DNA from: Streptomyces thermolilacinus SPC6
GTDB taxonomy: Bacteria > Actinomycetota > Actinomycetes > Streptomycetales > Streptomycetaceae
NCBI RefSeq assembly: GCF_000478605.2
Contig: NZ_ASHX02000001.1
Location: 186,001-250,000, forward strand
Reading direction: 5' to 3'
Length of the DNA stretch: 64,000 nt
The first letter of the stretch is position 1. Every line of letters starts with the position of its first letter. The position numbers and the translations under genes were made by a program. The notes under the pieces were generated by a model, which ran no database searches, was not told the origin of the DNA, and saw nothing but the letters and a program-made list of their open reading frames with translations. Positions 19,564 through 27,576 of this stretch are shown here, in pieces.

Positions 19564-19599
19564 GCGGGTACGGCGGCCGGTGCTCGCCGCCGTACCCGC
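19564..19599. terminator. Hairpin between convergent genes
   Basis: A perfect 14-bp stem GCGGGTACGGCGGC/GCCGCCGTACCCGC with an 8-base loop lies between the ends of the AfsR-like and M23 peptidase genes. It can serve both. The rest of this 230-base gap holds a short direct repeat (GGTGAACGGCGCGCT near 19420 and 19447). Confidence 0.65.
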
Positions 19600-19625
19600 T
19601 GTCCGGCGCGCGCGGCCGCGGCGGG

Positions 19626-20234
19626 TCAGCAGCCGTTCGTACTGGTCTGGTAGCGGACCAGGTAGTCGTACCAGGTGACGCCCTGGACGACGGCGACGAC
19701 GACCGAGCCGTTGTGGATCTGCTCGTAGTGCAGATGCGGGGAGATGTCGTACAGCGCGGAGGACGCTCCGACCGTGCCGATGCGCTGGCCCCGGGTCACC
19801 GTGTCGCCCTTCTGCACGTCACGCGTCTTCAGGTGCGCGTAGCGGGTCCGCCAGCCGTTGCCGTGGCCGATGACGACCGTGTTGCCGTAGCCGGTGCTGG
19901 TCGAGTAGTACGAGGAGAGGACGGTGCCGCCCGCGCTGGCGAGGACGCGTCGCCCGAGGTCGTCGGGGGTGCCGTTGGCGTCGTAGTGGTTCCAGTCGAT
20001 GGAGTGGGCGGGGCTGTGGCCCTGCCAGTTGCTGCCGCGCCAGCTCTGTCCGCACACGAACGGCATGCGGAACGCGGGCCGGGTCGACTCCGCGCTCGCC
20101 GTCGTGGCGCTCCCGGCCGAGGTCCCCTGGGGCGACTGGGCCGTCGCGACGGAGGCGGGCGCGGCCGCGATCAGCGCGGCCAGGCCGCTGAGGGCGGCGA
20201 GCAGCCGCCGGCCGTGCCGGGTGCGTCTCTGCAT
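19626..20234 (-). CDS. Secreted M23-family metallopeptidase, 202 aa
   Basis: A Tat/Sec-like signal peptide (twin Arg in RRTRHGRRLL, hydrophobic stretch, ASVATA cleavage region) covers about residues 1-32. The LytM/M23 fold follows with HSIDWN as the first metal-ligand region and SPHLHYEQ as the HxH motif. Such enzymes cut peptide cross-links in peptidoglycan outside the cell. The start at 20234 has GGGAGGAA right upstream, and the longer open frame before it looks non-coding. It ends YQTSTNGC with a free Cys. It is divergent from the AbfB-domain gene. Confidence 0.88.
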   Translation of the reverse strand: MQRRTRHGRRLLAALSGLAALIAAAPASVATAQSPQGTSAGSATTASAESTRPAFRMPFVCGQSWRGSNWQGHSPAHSIDWNHYDANGTPDDLGRRVLASAGGTVLSSYYSTSTGYGNTVVIGHGNGWRTRYAHLKTRDVQKGDTVTRGQRIGTVGASSALYDISPHLHYEQIHNGSVVVAVVQGVTWYDYLVRYQTSTNGC

Positions 20235-20365
20235 GGTTCCTCCCGTGGTTCGCCGAGATGACGCGGCGATTGAAGGAGGAGGGCATACAAAGCGCATACA
20301 ACCGCGGGCCGGACGGACGCCGGGATGGTGCGTCCGGCTGCCGCCAGGGGCCCTCGAGAAGGCCG

Positions 20366-20379
20366 GATTCAATTGAATC
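20366..20379. promoter_or_regulatory. 14-bp perfect palindrome in a divergent promoter region
   Basis: GATTCAATTGAATC is a perfect inverted repeat in an otherwise GC-rich 290-base gap, about 130 bases from the M23 start and 145 bases from the AbfB start. It is a candidate operator for a dimeric regulator that I cannot name. Confidence 0.4.
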
Positions 20380-20524
20380 GGTAACCGGTGCGCCCGTAGT
20401 GGCGTTCACCTGCTTCGCGGCACATGATGGAGACATCCCACCCATATGGACGCCTGAGAGTTGCGGGTCCTCTCGGCTCCCACCCGTCCGCACGGGAATT
20501 GCACCTCAAGGACCGAGGCAAGTG

Positions 20525-20989
20525 ATGTCGGTCAGACTCTCACTCTTCTCGAACAATTTTCCGGACCATTTCATCATCGACCGGACCAGCGGCGTCGACA
20601 TCGCCAAGGTCGAGAACGACCTCGACCGCGACAACGCCACCTTCGAATGGACCGGCGGGCTGGGATTCGGCGAGACGGGGCAGCTCCTGCGCGCCACCGC
20701 CCCGCTGGGCTTCTGCCTGCGCATCGCGACGTTCGACGATTTCCGCATCCACAGCAAGTTCTTCACCGGGATCGACGACCCGGACGTCGCGGACGAGGTC
20801 CGCGCGGACTCGACGTTCGCCCTGGTAAGGGCGGAAATCGACCCGAATCATTTCTCCTTCCGCTCGGTGCGGTTCCCGAACCGCTTCATCCGGCACCGCG
20901 ACTTCAAGCTGTTCGCCGAGCGGGTGAACACCCCTCCCGAGCTCCAGTCCGCGTGCTTCAGGTTCAATCCGCCCCTCGCGGACCAGTGA
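20525..20989 (+). CDS. AbfB (arabinofuranosidase-B type carbohydrate-binding) domain protein, 154 aa
   Basis: The sequence resembles the AbfB/CBM42 beta-trefoil. The repeat hallmark FSFRSVRFPNRFIRHRDFKL is at about residues 115-135, with weaker repeats before it (SNNFPDHFIIDR and a middle unit with LRIATFDDFRIHSKFF). The domain usually binds arabinose side chains. It has no catalytic domain and no signal peptide, so it is either an intracellular lectin-like protein or a non-sugar-binding relative. It is followed 25 bases later by an unknown gene, and the two probably form an operon. The start has GAGG nine bases upstream. Confidence 0.7.
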   Translation: MSVRLSLFSNNFPDHFIIDRTSGVDIAKVENDLDRDNATFEWTGGLGFGETGQLLRATAPLGFCLRIATFDDFRIHSKFFTGIDDPDVADEVRADSTFALVRAEIDPNHFSFRSVRFPNRFIRHRDFKLFAERVNTPPELQSACFRFNPPLADQ

Positions 20990-21014
20990 GTCCGGAAGCG
21001 AACCGGAGGATCCC

Positions 21015-21353
21015 ATGTCAGTGCTCGCCAAACTGCTGGAGCTGACCGCTGCCAGCTGCCAGGACCGTGACGGGGAGGACGAGATCGTCATGAGCCGGGT
21101 GGGCGGAGTCCAGTTCTTCCCCACCAGCGGCACCGTTTCCATGCGCGAGGGCAGCACGGAGGAGCTGGACATCTTCGTGCCCGTCTTCGGCGACGTGCGA
21201 CTCGCGCTGCACGAGGTGGACCGGGGCTCCGGCATGCCCGCACGTCTCGTGGGCACCGTTTCCATCAGTCCCGACGAAGCGGGACGCGGAACGATACGGA
21301 AGAAGTTCGAAGGCGCCGGGGCCCTGTACGAACTGTCCTATGTGGTCAGCTGA
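21015..21353 (+). CDS. Hypothetical protein, 112 aa
   Basis: This small, slightly acidic protein starts MSVLAKLLELTAASCQD. Beta-rich segments follow (GGVQFFPTSGTVSMREGS, ELDIFVPVFGDVRLALHEVD), and it ends YELSYVVS. A strong GGAGG precedes the ATG. The predicted beta pattern may mean an immunoglobulin-like or lipocalin-like fold, but I recognise no family. It follows the AbfB-domain gene by 25 bases and precedes the acetyltransferase by 13, so the three are probably co-transcribed. Confidence 0.75.
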   Translation: MSVLAKLLELTAASCQDRDGEDEIVMSRVGGVQFFPTSGTVSMREGSTEELDIFVPVFGDVRLALHEVDRGSGMPARLVGTVSISPDEAGRGTIRKKFEGAGALYELSYVVS

Positions 21354-21366
21354 CACCCTTGACGCC

Positions 21367-21942
21367 ATGAGCATAGAAGTCCGCCCGGCCACCGTCTTCG
21401 AGGACGTCCGCACGCTGCTCGGGCCCAAGTCGCCCGGCGCGAACGTCTGCTGGTGCCTGAGCTACCGGATTCCGTCCAGACTCAACAACGGACTGCGCGG
21501 GCCCTCCCGGGGCGCCTACGTGGCGGAACTGTGCCGCGCCGACCCGCCGCCGGGCGTCGTCGCGTACGACGGGGACGAGCCCGTCGGCTGGGCGGCCGTG
21601 GCGCCGCGCTCGGCGACGTCCTTCGCCCGGAACCGCAAGATCCCGCACATCGACGACCTGCCCGTCTGGTCGCTGTGGTGCGTCCGCGTCCGGCCCGGCC
21701 ACCGGAAGCGGGGAATCTCCCACGCGCTCATCGCCGGCGCCGTGGAGTTCGCCCGCGCCCATGGCGCGCCGGCGGTGGAGGCGTACCCCCTCGACAACGG
21801 TGGCGCCCGGGTGGATCTGACGATGGCCTACGCCGGGCTGCGGAAGAACTTCGAACGCGCCGGGTTCACCCACGCCGCCGACACGACCTCCGTCCTGGCC
21901 GGGCACCCACGGGTCCTGATGCGACTCGACCTGCGCCGCTGA
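21367..21942 (+). CDS. GNAT-family N-acetyltransferase, 191 aa
   Basis: The GNAT fold is shown by VWSLWCVRVRPGHRKRGISHALIAGAVEFARAHGA: the beta-4 strand, then the acetyl-CoA pyrophosphate loop (R-x-x-x-R-G-I) at about residues 105-120. The N-terminal CWCLSYR and the late LRKNFERAGF segment match a streptomycete subfamily annotated as GNAT acetyltransferase. It transfers an acetyl group to an unknown amine. The ATG at 21367 starts MSIEVRPATVFEDV; a longer frame begins inside the upstream gene and is less likely. Confidence 0.87.
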   Translation: MSIEVRPATVFEDVRTLLGPKSPGANVCWCLSYRIPSRLNNGLRGPSRGAYVAELCRADPPPGVVAYDGDEPVGWAAVAPRSATSFARNRKIPHIDDLPVWSLWCVRVRPGHRKRGISHALIAGAVEFARAHGAPAVEAYPLDNGGARVDLTMAYAGLRKNFERAGFTHAADTTSVLAGHPRVLMRLDLRR

Positions 21943-22093
21943 GGCCCGGCACCGGGGTTGCCCGGCGGCGCGTTCACCCACGCGGGTGTGGTGGGACGAA
22001 GGCCCGCCGGGCGGCTCGTACGGCCCGTACGATGGCCGAACGGCTCCGGTGCCGGGGCCGGGATCACCCCCGCGCGCGGAGAGGGCCACGCCT

Positions 22094-22621
22094 GTGACGA
22101 TGCCGCCGGACGCCGAGAAGTGGCCGCCGAGTTACCCGCCGAAGACCCCGCCGCCGCCCAGGCGTCCCGTCGAACCGCCCCGCCCGGAACGGCAGGAGGC
22201 GGCGGTCGTCGCCGTGAGGCCGGCGGTGCGGGTCCGGATCGCGAACCGGCGCGCCGGGAACTGGACGTTCGACACGGCGCCGTGGGCGGCGTCCTCGACG
22301 CCGACGCGCGCGGCCGGCGCCGTCCTCGACCGCCTGCGGTCCTGGGGGTACGGCCTTCCCGATCAGCATCCCGTCGCCGGGGTCACCGCCCGGCTGGTGC
22401 GGGCCGCCGTCGCCGACGGCGGGCGCCGCGCCAGCGTCCACCTCGCCGACCGGGACGACGACGGCCAGGTCGTCGTCCTCGTCCTGTCCCACGAGCCGTC
22501 CCGCACGCCGGAGGACGACGGGCTGCTGCGGGAGGTCACAGGGCTGGGCGCGGTGTCGGCCGGTACGGAGAGCAGCCGCGACGACGGGGCGCGGCGGCGG
22601 TGGGCGGTCGTGGAGGTGTGA
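22094..22621 (+). CDS. Hypothetical protein with a possible degenerate HATPase (anti-sigma-like) domain, 175 aa
   Basis: The N-terminal 45 residues are Pro-rich (PPSYPPKTPPPPRRP). From about 65 on, the pattern AGAVLDRLRSWGY, VTARLVRAAVADGG, ASVHLADRDDDGQVVVLVLSHE resembles the streptomycete histidine-kinase-like ATP-binding regulators. The Asn of the N-box and the clear glycine boxes are missing, so ATP binding is doubtful. The start is a GTG at 22094 with AGAGGG upstream; an ATG two codons later is also possible. It stands alone, 151 bases after the acetyltransferase. The function is unknown. Confidence 0.6.
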   Translation: MTMPPDAEKWPPSYPPKTPPPPRRPVEPPRPERQEAAVVAVRPAVRVRIANRRAGNWTFDTAPWAASSTPTRAAGAVLDRLRSWGYGLPDQHPVAGVTARLVRAAVADGGRRASVHLADRDDDGQVVVLVLSHEPSRTPEDDGLLREVTGLGAVSAGTESSRDDGARRRWAVVEV

Positions 22622-22728
22622 CCCGGAGCGCGTGCGCCGGTTCCCCCTGGGCCCCGAGTCCCCGTCCCCGGCCGGCCCCGAGCCCGGGCTCCCGCGCTTC
22701 GCACGGCCGCCGCCCCTGACCGTCCACC

Positions 22729-22785
22729 CCGTGCCGGTCCCGCCCCGCCCCGGTGGGGGGCGCAGACGGGGCGGGACCGGCACGG
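22729..22785. terminator. Long hairpin between convergent genes
   Basis: A perfect 19-bp stem CCGTGCCGGTCCCGCCCCG/CGGGGCGGGACCGGCACGG with a 19-base loop lies between the plus-strand gene ending at 22621 and the minus-strand VOC gene ending at 22841. It can serve both directions. Confidence 0.7.
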
Positions 22786-22840
22786 CCCCGCAGGGACCGG
22801 CACGGCACCCGCGGGGGCGGTCCGGGTCGCGGCGGCGGGC

Positions 22841-23227
22841 TCAGGTGTCGGCGGCGGCCATGAGGGTGAAGGAGTGGCCCGCCGGGTCCGCGTACGTGCG
22901 GACGTCACGGAAGCCCGTCGTGTCGTTGGCCTCCACGGGCCGGGCCCCCAGGCCCACCGCCTCCCGCTCCGCCTCGTCCATGTCGGCCGCCGCGACCAGG
23001 ATGTACAGGTGGGCCTGCTGGGAGTCGTCCGGGCGCGGCCAGCTCGGCGGGGCGTACCCGTGGTCGCGCCGGATCGCCAGCCGTACGCCGTCGTGGCCGA
23101 CGACCTCCACGTAGTCGGGGTCGGGGCAGCGGCGCACCTCGGCGCCGAGCAGGCCCGCGTAGAACTCCGCGAGCGCCTCCGGCTCGGAACAGTCGAGGAC
23201 CAGGACACTTCTCTTCGCTACCGTCAT
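22841..23227 (-). CDS. VOC (glyoxalase-like) family protein, 128 aa
   Basis: This is a two-unit VOC fold. SVLVLDCSEPEALAEFYAGLLGAEV opens the first half; DMDEAEREAVGLGARPVE and VRTYADPAGHSFTLM form the second. This subgroup (VLDCxxPxxLAxFYxxLLG) is common in Streptomyces, and its ligand is unknown. Metal residues are only partly kept, so a binding rather than catalytic role is possible. It is divergently transcribed from the methyltransferase gene, with 228 bases between them. I see no terminator or clear promoter in that gap. Confidence 0.87.
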   Translation of the reverse strand: MTVAKRSVLVLDCSEPEALAEFYAGLLGAEVRRCPDPDYVEVVGHDGVRLAIRRDHGYAPPSWPRPDDSQQAHLYILVAAADMDEAEREAVGLGARPVEANDTTGFRDVRTYADPAGHSFTLMAAADT

Positions 23228-23455
23228 GGCTCCCTTCTGCCCCCCGGGCTGCCGCAACACGCCTACCGTGGCGGCGAGTTGCGGCCCCGTAGCGGCGACT
23301 GGGCCGGCCCCCGCGTACACCGCGCCCCCTCCCCACCCGCGGCCTCCGCCCGCACGGTGGTGTCCGAAATGGATGAAAACGGCATCTGTGGGCATCCGGG
23401 GAGCGAGAGCGCCGGTCGGCACCCGGCCACCGGCATGACCTTGCGAGGAGCCGCT

Positions 23456-24139
23456 ATGCCGAGTCTGCTGGACACCGGTCTGGCCGGTGGTGTGCTGCGG
23501 CTCGCCCCGGGCGTCTACGCGCCGCAGTCCGACACGTTCCTCCTCAGGGACGCCATCGAGCGCGAGGGGCTGCCGCCCGGCGCGGAGGTGCTCGACGTGG
23601 GCACCGGCAGCGGGGCGCTCGCCCTGGCCGCCGCGCGGCGGGGCGCCCGGGTCACCGCGATCGACCGTTCCCGACGGGCCGTGCTCACGGCCCGGCTGCA
23701 CGCGGCGCTCGCCGGGCAGCGCGTCCGGGTCCTCCGCGGCGACCTGCTGGAACCCGCGGCGGGCCGCCGGTACGACCTGATCGTGTGCAACCCCCCGTAC
23801 GTGCCTTCGCCCCGGAAACGGCCGCCCCGGCGGGGTGCCGCCGTCGCCTGGGACGCGGGTCCCGACGGCCGCGCGGTCATCGACCGGATCTGCGACGGCG
23901 CCCCCGCGCTGCTGCGGCCCTCCGGTGTCCTGCTGCTGGTGCAATCGGCGCTGAGCGGCGTCACGCCCACCATCGAGCGGCTGGAGCGGGCGGGGCTCAA
24001 AGCGGCCGTCGTCCGGCGCAGCGTCGTGCCGTTCGGCCCCGTGCTGCGCGAGCGCTCCGACTGGCTGGAGCGGCGTGGCCTGATCGAGCCCGGCCAGGAG
24101 AAGGAAGAGCTGGTGATCATCCGTGCCCACCGCCCCTGA
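23456..24139 (+). CDS. HemK2/MTQ2-like SAM-dependent methyltransferase, 227 aa
   Basis: The class I methyltransferase motif I reads VLDVGTGSGALALAAARRGA at about residues 40-60. The NPPY catalytic motif (VCNPPYVPSP) at about 104-113 marks N-methyltransferases that modify glutamine, adenine or cytosine. The family (HemK2/PrmC-like) often methylates Gln in release factors, but streptomycete copies of this type have unknown targets. The start MPSLLDTG has GAGGAG seven bases upstream. It overlaps the CDGSH gene by 17 bases, so the pair is co-translated. Confidence 0.88.
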   Translation: MPSLLDTGLAGGVLRLAPGVYAPQSDTFLLRDAIEREGLPPGAEVLDVGTGSGALALAAARRGARVTAIDRSRRAVLTARLHAALAGQRVRVLRGDLLEPAAGRRYDLIVCNPPYVPSPRKRPPRRGAAVAWDAGPDGRAVIDRICDGAPALLRPSGVLLLVQSALSGVTPTIERLERAGLKAAVVRRSVVPFGPVLRERSDWLERRGLIEPGQEKEELVIIRAHRP

Positions 24140-24365
24140 CGAGGAACGTCCGCGCACGGCCCGTGACGAGGAACCCGCCGCCGAGCCCTGCCGGGTCACG
24201 GTGACCAAGGAGGGCCCGCTGCTGCTCGACGGCCCGGTCGAGGTCGCCCTCGACGACGGGACCGTCGTGCGGTCGGACCGCTTCACGGTGGCGCTGTGCA
24301 CCTGCCGCCGCAGCCGCGCCTACCCGTGGTGCGACACGAGCCATCGCCGACGTACGAAGAGGTGA
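24123..24365 (+). CDS. CDGSH-type iron-sulfur protein, 80 aa
   Basis: The CDGSH motif is complete at the C-terminus: CTCRRSRAYPWCDTSH (C-x-C-x2-S-x3-P-x-C-D-x2-H), which binds a 2Fe-2S cluster through three Cys and one His. The N-terminal half is an acidic, unstructured leader followed by short beta strands (VTVTKEGPLLLDGPVEV). It probably works as an electron carrier. The GTG start lies inside the methyltransferase gene and the stop is three bases before the next gene. With the haem-oxygenase-like protein downstream it may form a redox pair. Confidence 0.93.
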   Translation: MPTAPDEERPRTARDEEPAAEPCRVTVTKEGPLLLDGPVEVALDDGTVVRSDRFTVALCTCRRSRAYPWCDTSHRRRTKR

Positions 24366-24368
24366 CCC

Positions 24369-25385
24369 ATGCAGGACCAGATCCGGCCCCCGGTGGACGA
24401 CCGTCCGGAGGGCGAGCTGCCGCCCGCTCGCGGGCACGTCTCCCAGGGGGTGCTGGACGCGCTGCGCGGGCCGGTGGGCTCCCCGGTGCCCGGCCCCGCC
24501 TCCGTACGGGCCGCCGACCCCCTCGGCGACGACCTCCAGCTGGCCCTGTACCTCTGCTACGAGCTGCACTACCGGGGCTTCGACGGGGTCGCGCCCGCCT
24601 GGGAGTGGGACCCGGGGCTGCTGGCGCTGCGCCGGGCGGTGGAGGACCGTTTCCTCGCCGAACTGCGCGACCGGACCGAGGGGCGGCCGGACGTGGCCGA
24701 CGCGCTGGAGGAGCTGCTGGTGGAGCCCGTCGACGGCGACGGCGTCTCGCACTACCTGCGGGACGAGGGCGAGCTGTGGCAGCTGCGGGAGTACGCCGCC
24801 CAGCGGTCCCTGTACCACCTGAAGGAGGCCGACCCGCACGCCTGGGTCATCCCCCGGCTGCGTGGCCGGGCCAAGGCGGCGTTCGTGGCGGTCGAGTACG
24901 ACGAGTTCGGCGGCGGACGGCCCGAACGGGTCCACGCACGGCTCTTCGCCGACCTGATGGCAGACCTCGGTCTGGACACGCGCTACGGCCGGTACCTCGA
25001 CCACGCGCCCGCCGAGATGCTGGCGAACGTCAACCTCATGTCGCTGCTGGGGTTGCACCGCGCTCACCGGGGTGCCTTGGTGGGGCACTTCGCCACGGTC
25101 GAGGTGACGTCGTCGCCCGGGTCGCGCCGTCTCGCCGAGGCCATGCGCCGTACCGGCGCGGGAGCCGCGGCCGAGCACTTCTACGCCGAGCACGTGACCG
25201 CCGACGCGGTGCACGAGCAGATCGTTCGCAGGGACGTGATCGGCGGGCTGCTGGCCGACGAGCCCGGCCTCGCCCCCGACGTGGCGTTCGGGATCGCCGC
25301 CACCGTCCACCTGGAGGACCGCCTCGGCACGCTCCTGCTGGATGCCTGGCGTGAAGGCGCCACGAGCCTGCGTAAGCCGCTCTGA
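24369..25385 (+). CDS. Iron-containing redox enzyme family (haem-oxygenase-like fold), 338 aa
   Basis: The protein is all helical. It has the spaced acidic/His pattern of haem-oxygenase-like diiron proteins: CYELHYRGF near residue 68, FVAVEYDEFGGG near 178, MSLLGLHRAHRGAL, FATVEVTSS near 242 and YAEHVTADAVHE near 275. The family includes diiron oxygenases and oxidases and is annotated as iron-containing redox enzyme. It starts three bases after the CDGSH gene, suggesting that the CDGSH protein supplies electrons. The substrate is unknown. A strong terminator follows, so it ends the three-gene unit. Confidence 0.83.
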   Translation: MQDQIRPPVDDRPEGELPPARGHVSQGVLDALRGPVGSPVPGPASVRAADPLGDDLQLALYLCYELHYRGFDGVAPAWEWDPGLLALRRAVEDRFLAELRDRTEGRPDVADALEELLVEPVDGDGVSHYLRDEGELWQLREYAAQRSLYHLKEADPHAWVIPRLRGRAKAAFVAVEYDEFGGGRPERVHARLFADLMADLGLDTRYGRYLDHAPAEMLANVNLMSLLGLHRAHRGALVGHFATVEVTSSPGSRRLAEAMRRTGAGAAAEHFYAEHVTADAVHEQIVRRDVIGGLLADEPGLAPDVAFGIAATVHLEDRLGTLLLDAWREGATSLRKPL

Positions 25386-25428
25386 CCTGTCTGCACCCGT
25401 CGGAACCTGTCCGGCCCGTGGGTGTGCC

Positions 25429-25470
25429 TGCCGGGGCCCGGCGCGCGGTGTCGCGCGCCGGGCCCCGGCA
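25429..25470 (+). terminator. Strong hairpin after the three-gene redox unit
   Basis: A perfect 19-bp stem TGCCGGGGCCCGGCGCGCG/CGCGCGCCGGGCCCCGGCA with a 4-base loop lies 43 bases after the stop. Confidence 0.75.
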
Positions 25471-25598
25471 CAGGGGTGTGACCGGCTTCCTCCCGTCACC
25501 GCTCAGCCCGCCCATGCGGGCCCCCGCCACTGAGCAGCCACGGTCACACGGGCCCGCGAGCCGATCGGACGGCGCTCCCGGTAGGACGGCGGAACGCG

Positions 25599-25635
25599 CC
25601 GTGGCCCGCTCTCGACGGGCGAGAGCGGGCCACGG
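25599..25635 (-). terminator. Hairpin after the small hydrophobic protein gene
   Basis: A perfect 16-bp stem CCGTGGCCCGCTCTCG/CGAGAGCGGGCCACGG with a 5-base loop lies 20 bases beyond the end of the minus-strand gene. With the preceding hairpin it separates convergent genes. Confidence 0.7.
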
Positions 25636-25655
25636 AAGGGGGCGCTGAGGCCCGT

Positions 25656-25826
25656 CTACCAGCGGTACCAGCGTCCGCGTCGGCCGCCGGTGCCTGCCGA
25701 GCGCATCACGAAGCCCAGCAGCCACACGACGAGCAGGATGACCGCGACCCACCACAGTGCTTCGAGCGCGAAGCCCGCACCGAAGAGGATCAGGACAAGC
25801 AGAAGAACGAGAAGAAGGGGAACCAT
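25656..25826 (-). CDS. Small hydrophobic membrane protein (lmo0937-like), 56 aa
   Basis: Two hydrophobic helices (VPLLLVLLLVLILFGAGFAL and LWWVAVILLVVWLLGFV) are followed by a short Arg/Gly/Trp tail (GGRRGRWYRW). It matches the small streptomycete hydrophobic proteins related to lmo0937, thought to be membrane or stress peptides. The start at 25826 has GGAGG about ten bases upstream; the longer open frame before it is hydrophilic and unlikely. It is a single-gene unit, divergent from the small basic protein gene. Confidence 0.82.
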   Translation of the reverse strand: MVPLLLVLLLVLILFGAGFALEALWWVAVILLVVWLLGFVMRSAGTGGRRGRWYRW

Positions 25827-26062
25827 GATTATCAGCCTCCGAACCCTCGTGTGCCCCGCCGCAAGACGCGTACACGTCCACTCCTCCAGGAGGTGGGGCG
25901 GGGCCGCAGGGGGCAGGCTGGCAGGTATGGACGCCGGTCCCCGGGGCAGTCGGTTGTCACGGGGCCGGGAGTCTCCGGCGGGCGCCGCGGGACGTTCGCG
26001 GACCGCCACCCGGCGCTCGCGCGCCGGGCGCCCGCCCCGGCCGTCGTACGAGAGGAGAGGTC

Positions 26063-26212
26063 ATGCCCGGTCTGATGAACAGGATCAAGGAGTTCGGCCG
26101 CAGCCCGCAAGGACGGAGGGTGGCGGATTCGGCACGGCGAGCCGCCGCCGACCCGCGCAAACGGGAGCAGGCCCGGCAGCTGTTCGGCAAGCTGCGCGGC
26201 GGGCGCCGCTGA
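26063..26212 (+). CDS. Small basic protein, 49 aa
   Basis: The protein starts MPGLMNRIKEFGRSPQGRRV, continues through an Arg/Ala-rich helix, and ends FGKLRGGRR. Similar 50-residue basic proteins are common in Streptomyces and have no known function. GGAGAGG lies five bases before the ATG, and a terminator with a T-run follows, so it is very likely a real gene. The charge suggests nucleic-acid or membrane binding. Confidence 0.75.
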   Translation: MPGLMNRIKEFGRSPQGRRVADSARRAAADPRKREQARQLFGKLRGGRR

Positions 26213-26226
26213 GCCCGGCCTATGAC

Positions 26227-26269
26227 GGTCACCCGCACGGACGACGGCGTCCGTGCGGGTGACCTTTTT
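26227..26269 (+). terminator. Classical Rho-independent terminator
   Basis: A perfect 17-bp stem GGTCACCCGCACGGACG/CGTCCGTGCGGGTGACC with an ACGG loop is followed directly by TTTTT, 15 bases after the small basic protein gene. Confidence 0.9.
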
Positions 26270-26493
26270 GTGCGGGCGGTCGCCTCGCGCGGGTGGCGCG
26301 TGAACGTGGGCGGCGGGCGGCGGGCCCCGGGCGTCGGACCTGGCGGGGAGGGCCTGCCACGGAACATTCGGAAGATCTTCGAAAGGCTGTCGGCGGGCGG
26401 GGCCGCTCCCTGAGACTCCTGGGTGTCGGCGGGTCCGGCGCCCCGAGAGGGACACGGACCCGGAGCCTCTTCGCAGGCAGGAGCCTCGTCATC

Positions 26494-27459
26494 ATGCACG
26501 CCAGGAGGAGATCCCCCGCGGGACGGCGGCTGAGCCGGGGCGGGGCCGGGACGGGGCGTACGGTCCTGCAGGGGCTGCTGGCCGTCGTCGCCGTCGCCCT
26601 CACCGGCTGCACCGCCGGGCCGCCCCCGCAGCGGGCCGTGCCGGACGAGCCGAAGCCCGGCAAGGCGGCCTCGGCCACGGCCACCACGACGGCAGCGCAG
26701 CGGAGCCTGCTGCACAGGGCGGAACAGGAACTGCTGCGCGCGTGCATGGCCGCGGCGGGCTTCCGGTTCCGGCCGGTGCCGGAGAACCCGCTGCCCGAGG
26801 CACGCGACTTCCCGTACGTCGTCGACGACGTGCGGTGGGCGCAGCGGTACGGCTACGGCAGCGGGCTGAGGCATCGGGCCGAGCGGCTGCGCGACGAGGA
26901 CCCCAACCGGGTGTACCTGCGCGGCCTGCCCGCCGAACGCCGCCGTGCCGCCGTCGCCGCGCTCAACGGCACGCCCGGCGGGCCGGGGCTCCGGGCCGAG
27001 CTGCCCGGCGGCGCCGTCATCGGCCACAGCGGCGACGGCTGCCAGGTCGCGGCCTGGCGGGACCTGTACGGGGAGGTGGAGCGCTGGTACGCGGCCTCCA
27101 CCCTCGTGGACGGCCTCGGCGCGATCCGGCAGCGGCGGGTCCTCACCGACCCGCGTTTCCGGGCCGCCGTGCCGGGCTGGGCCGACTGCATGCGGAGCCA
27201 CGGGACGCCGTACGAGAAGCCCGGCGACGCGCGAGCCGCGTTCCTCGGCCCCGGGAACGGCACGGACCCGGCGCGGGAGATCCGCACCGCCGTCCAGGAG
27301 GCGCGCTGCGCGGACAGCAGCGGCCTGGCCGCGCTCGCGCGGCGCCTCGACCGCCGTCACGACGAGGAGCTGCGCCGGGAACACCGCGCCGCCGTCGAGC
27401 AGGTGGAGCGGCTCCGGGCCGCCGCGCTGCCCCGGGCACGCGCCGTGCTGGCCCGCTGA
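26494..27459 (+). CDS. Putative lipoprotein, 321 aa
   Basis: The N-terminus has a basic region, a hydrophobic stretch (VLQGLLAVVAVALTG) and a lipobox LTGC, giving the lipid-carrying Cys at about residue 37. The mature part is helical and charged, with two CM motifs (RACMAAAGF and WADCMRSHG) that recall streptomycete lipoproteins of unknown function. It ends in a Glu/Arg-rich coiled-coil-like helix (about 285-321). It would be anchored outside the membrane. It stands alone between a terminator and the I36 gene. There is no evidence for an enzymatic role. Confidence 0.8.
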   Translation: MHARRRSPAGRRLSRGGAGTGRTVLQGLLAVVAVALTGCTAGPPPQRAVPDEPKPGKAASATATTTAAQRSLLHRAEQELLRACMAAAGFRFRPVPENPLPEARDFPYVVDDVRWAQRYGYGSGLRHRAERLRDEDPNRVYLRGLPAERRRAAVAALNGTPGGPGLRAELPGGAVIGHSGDGCQVAAWRDLYGEVERWYAASTLVDGLGAIRQRRVLTDPRFRAAVPGWADCMRSHGTPYEKPGDARAAFLGPGNGTDPAREIRTAVQEARCADSSGLAALARRLDRRHDEELRREHRAAVEQVERLRAAALPRARAVLAR

Positions 27460-27576
27460 CGGGCCGCACCCTCCGTTCTCCCGCGCCCCGGCGCGGGCAA
27501 CACCGCACACCGCACGCCCCGCACGACGCAAGACACCCGCATGCACCCGAGATCCACACGCAGAGGAGACATTCCC

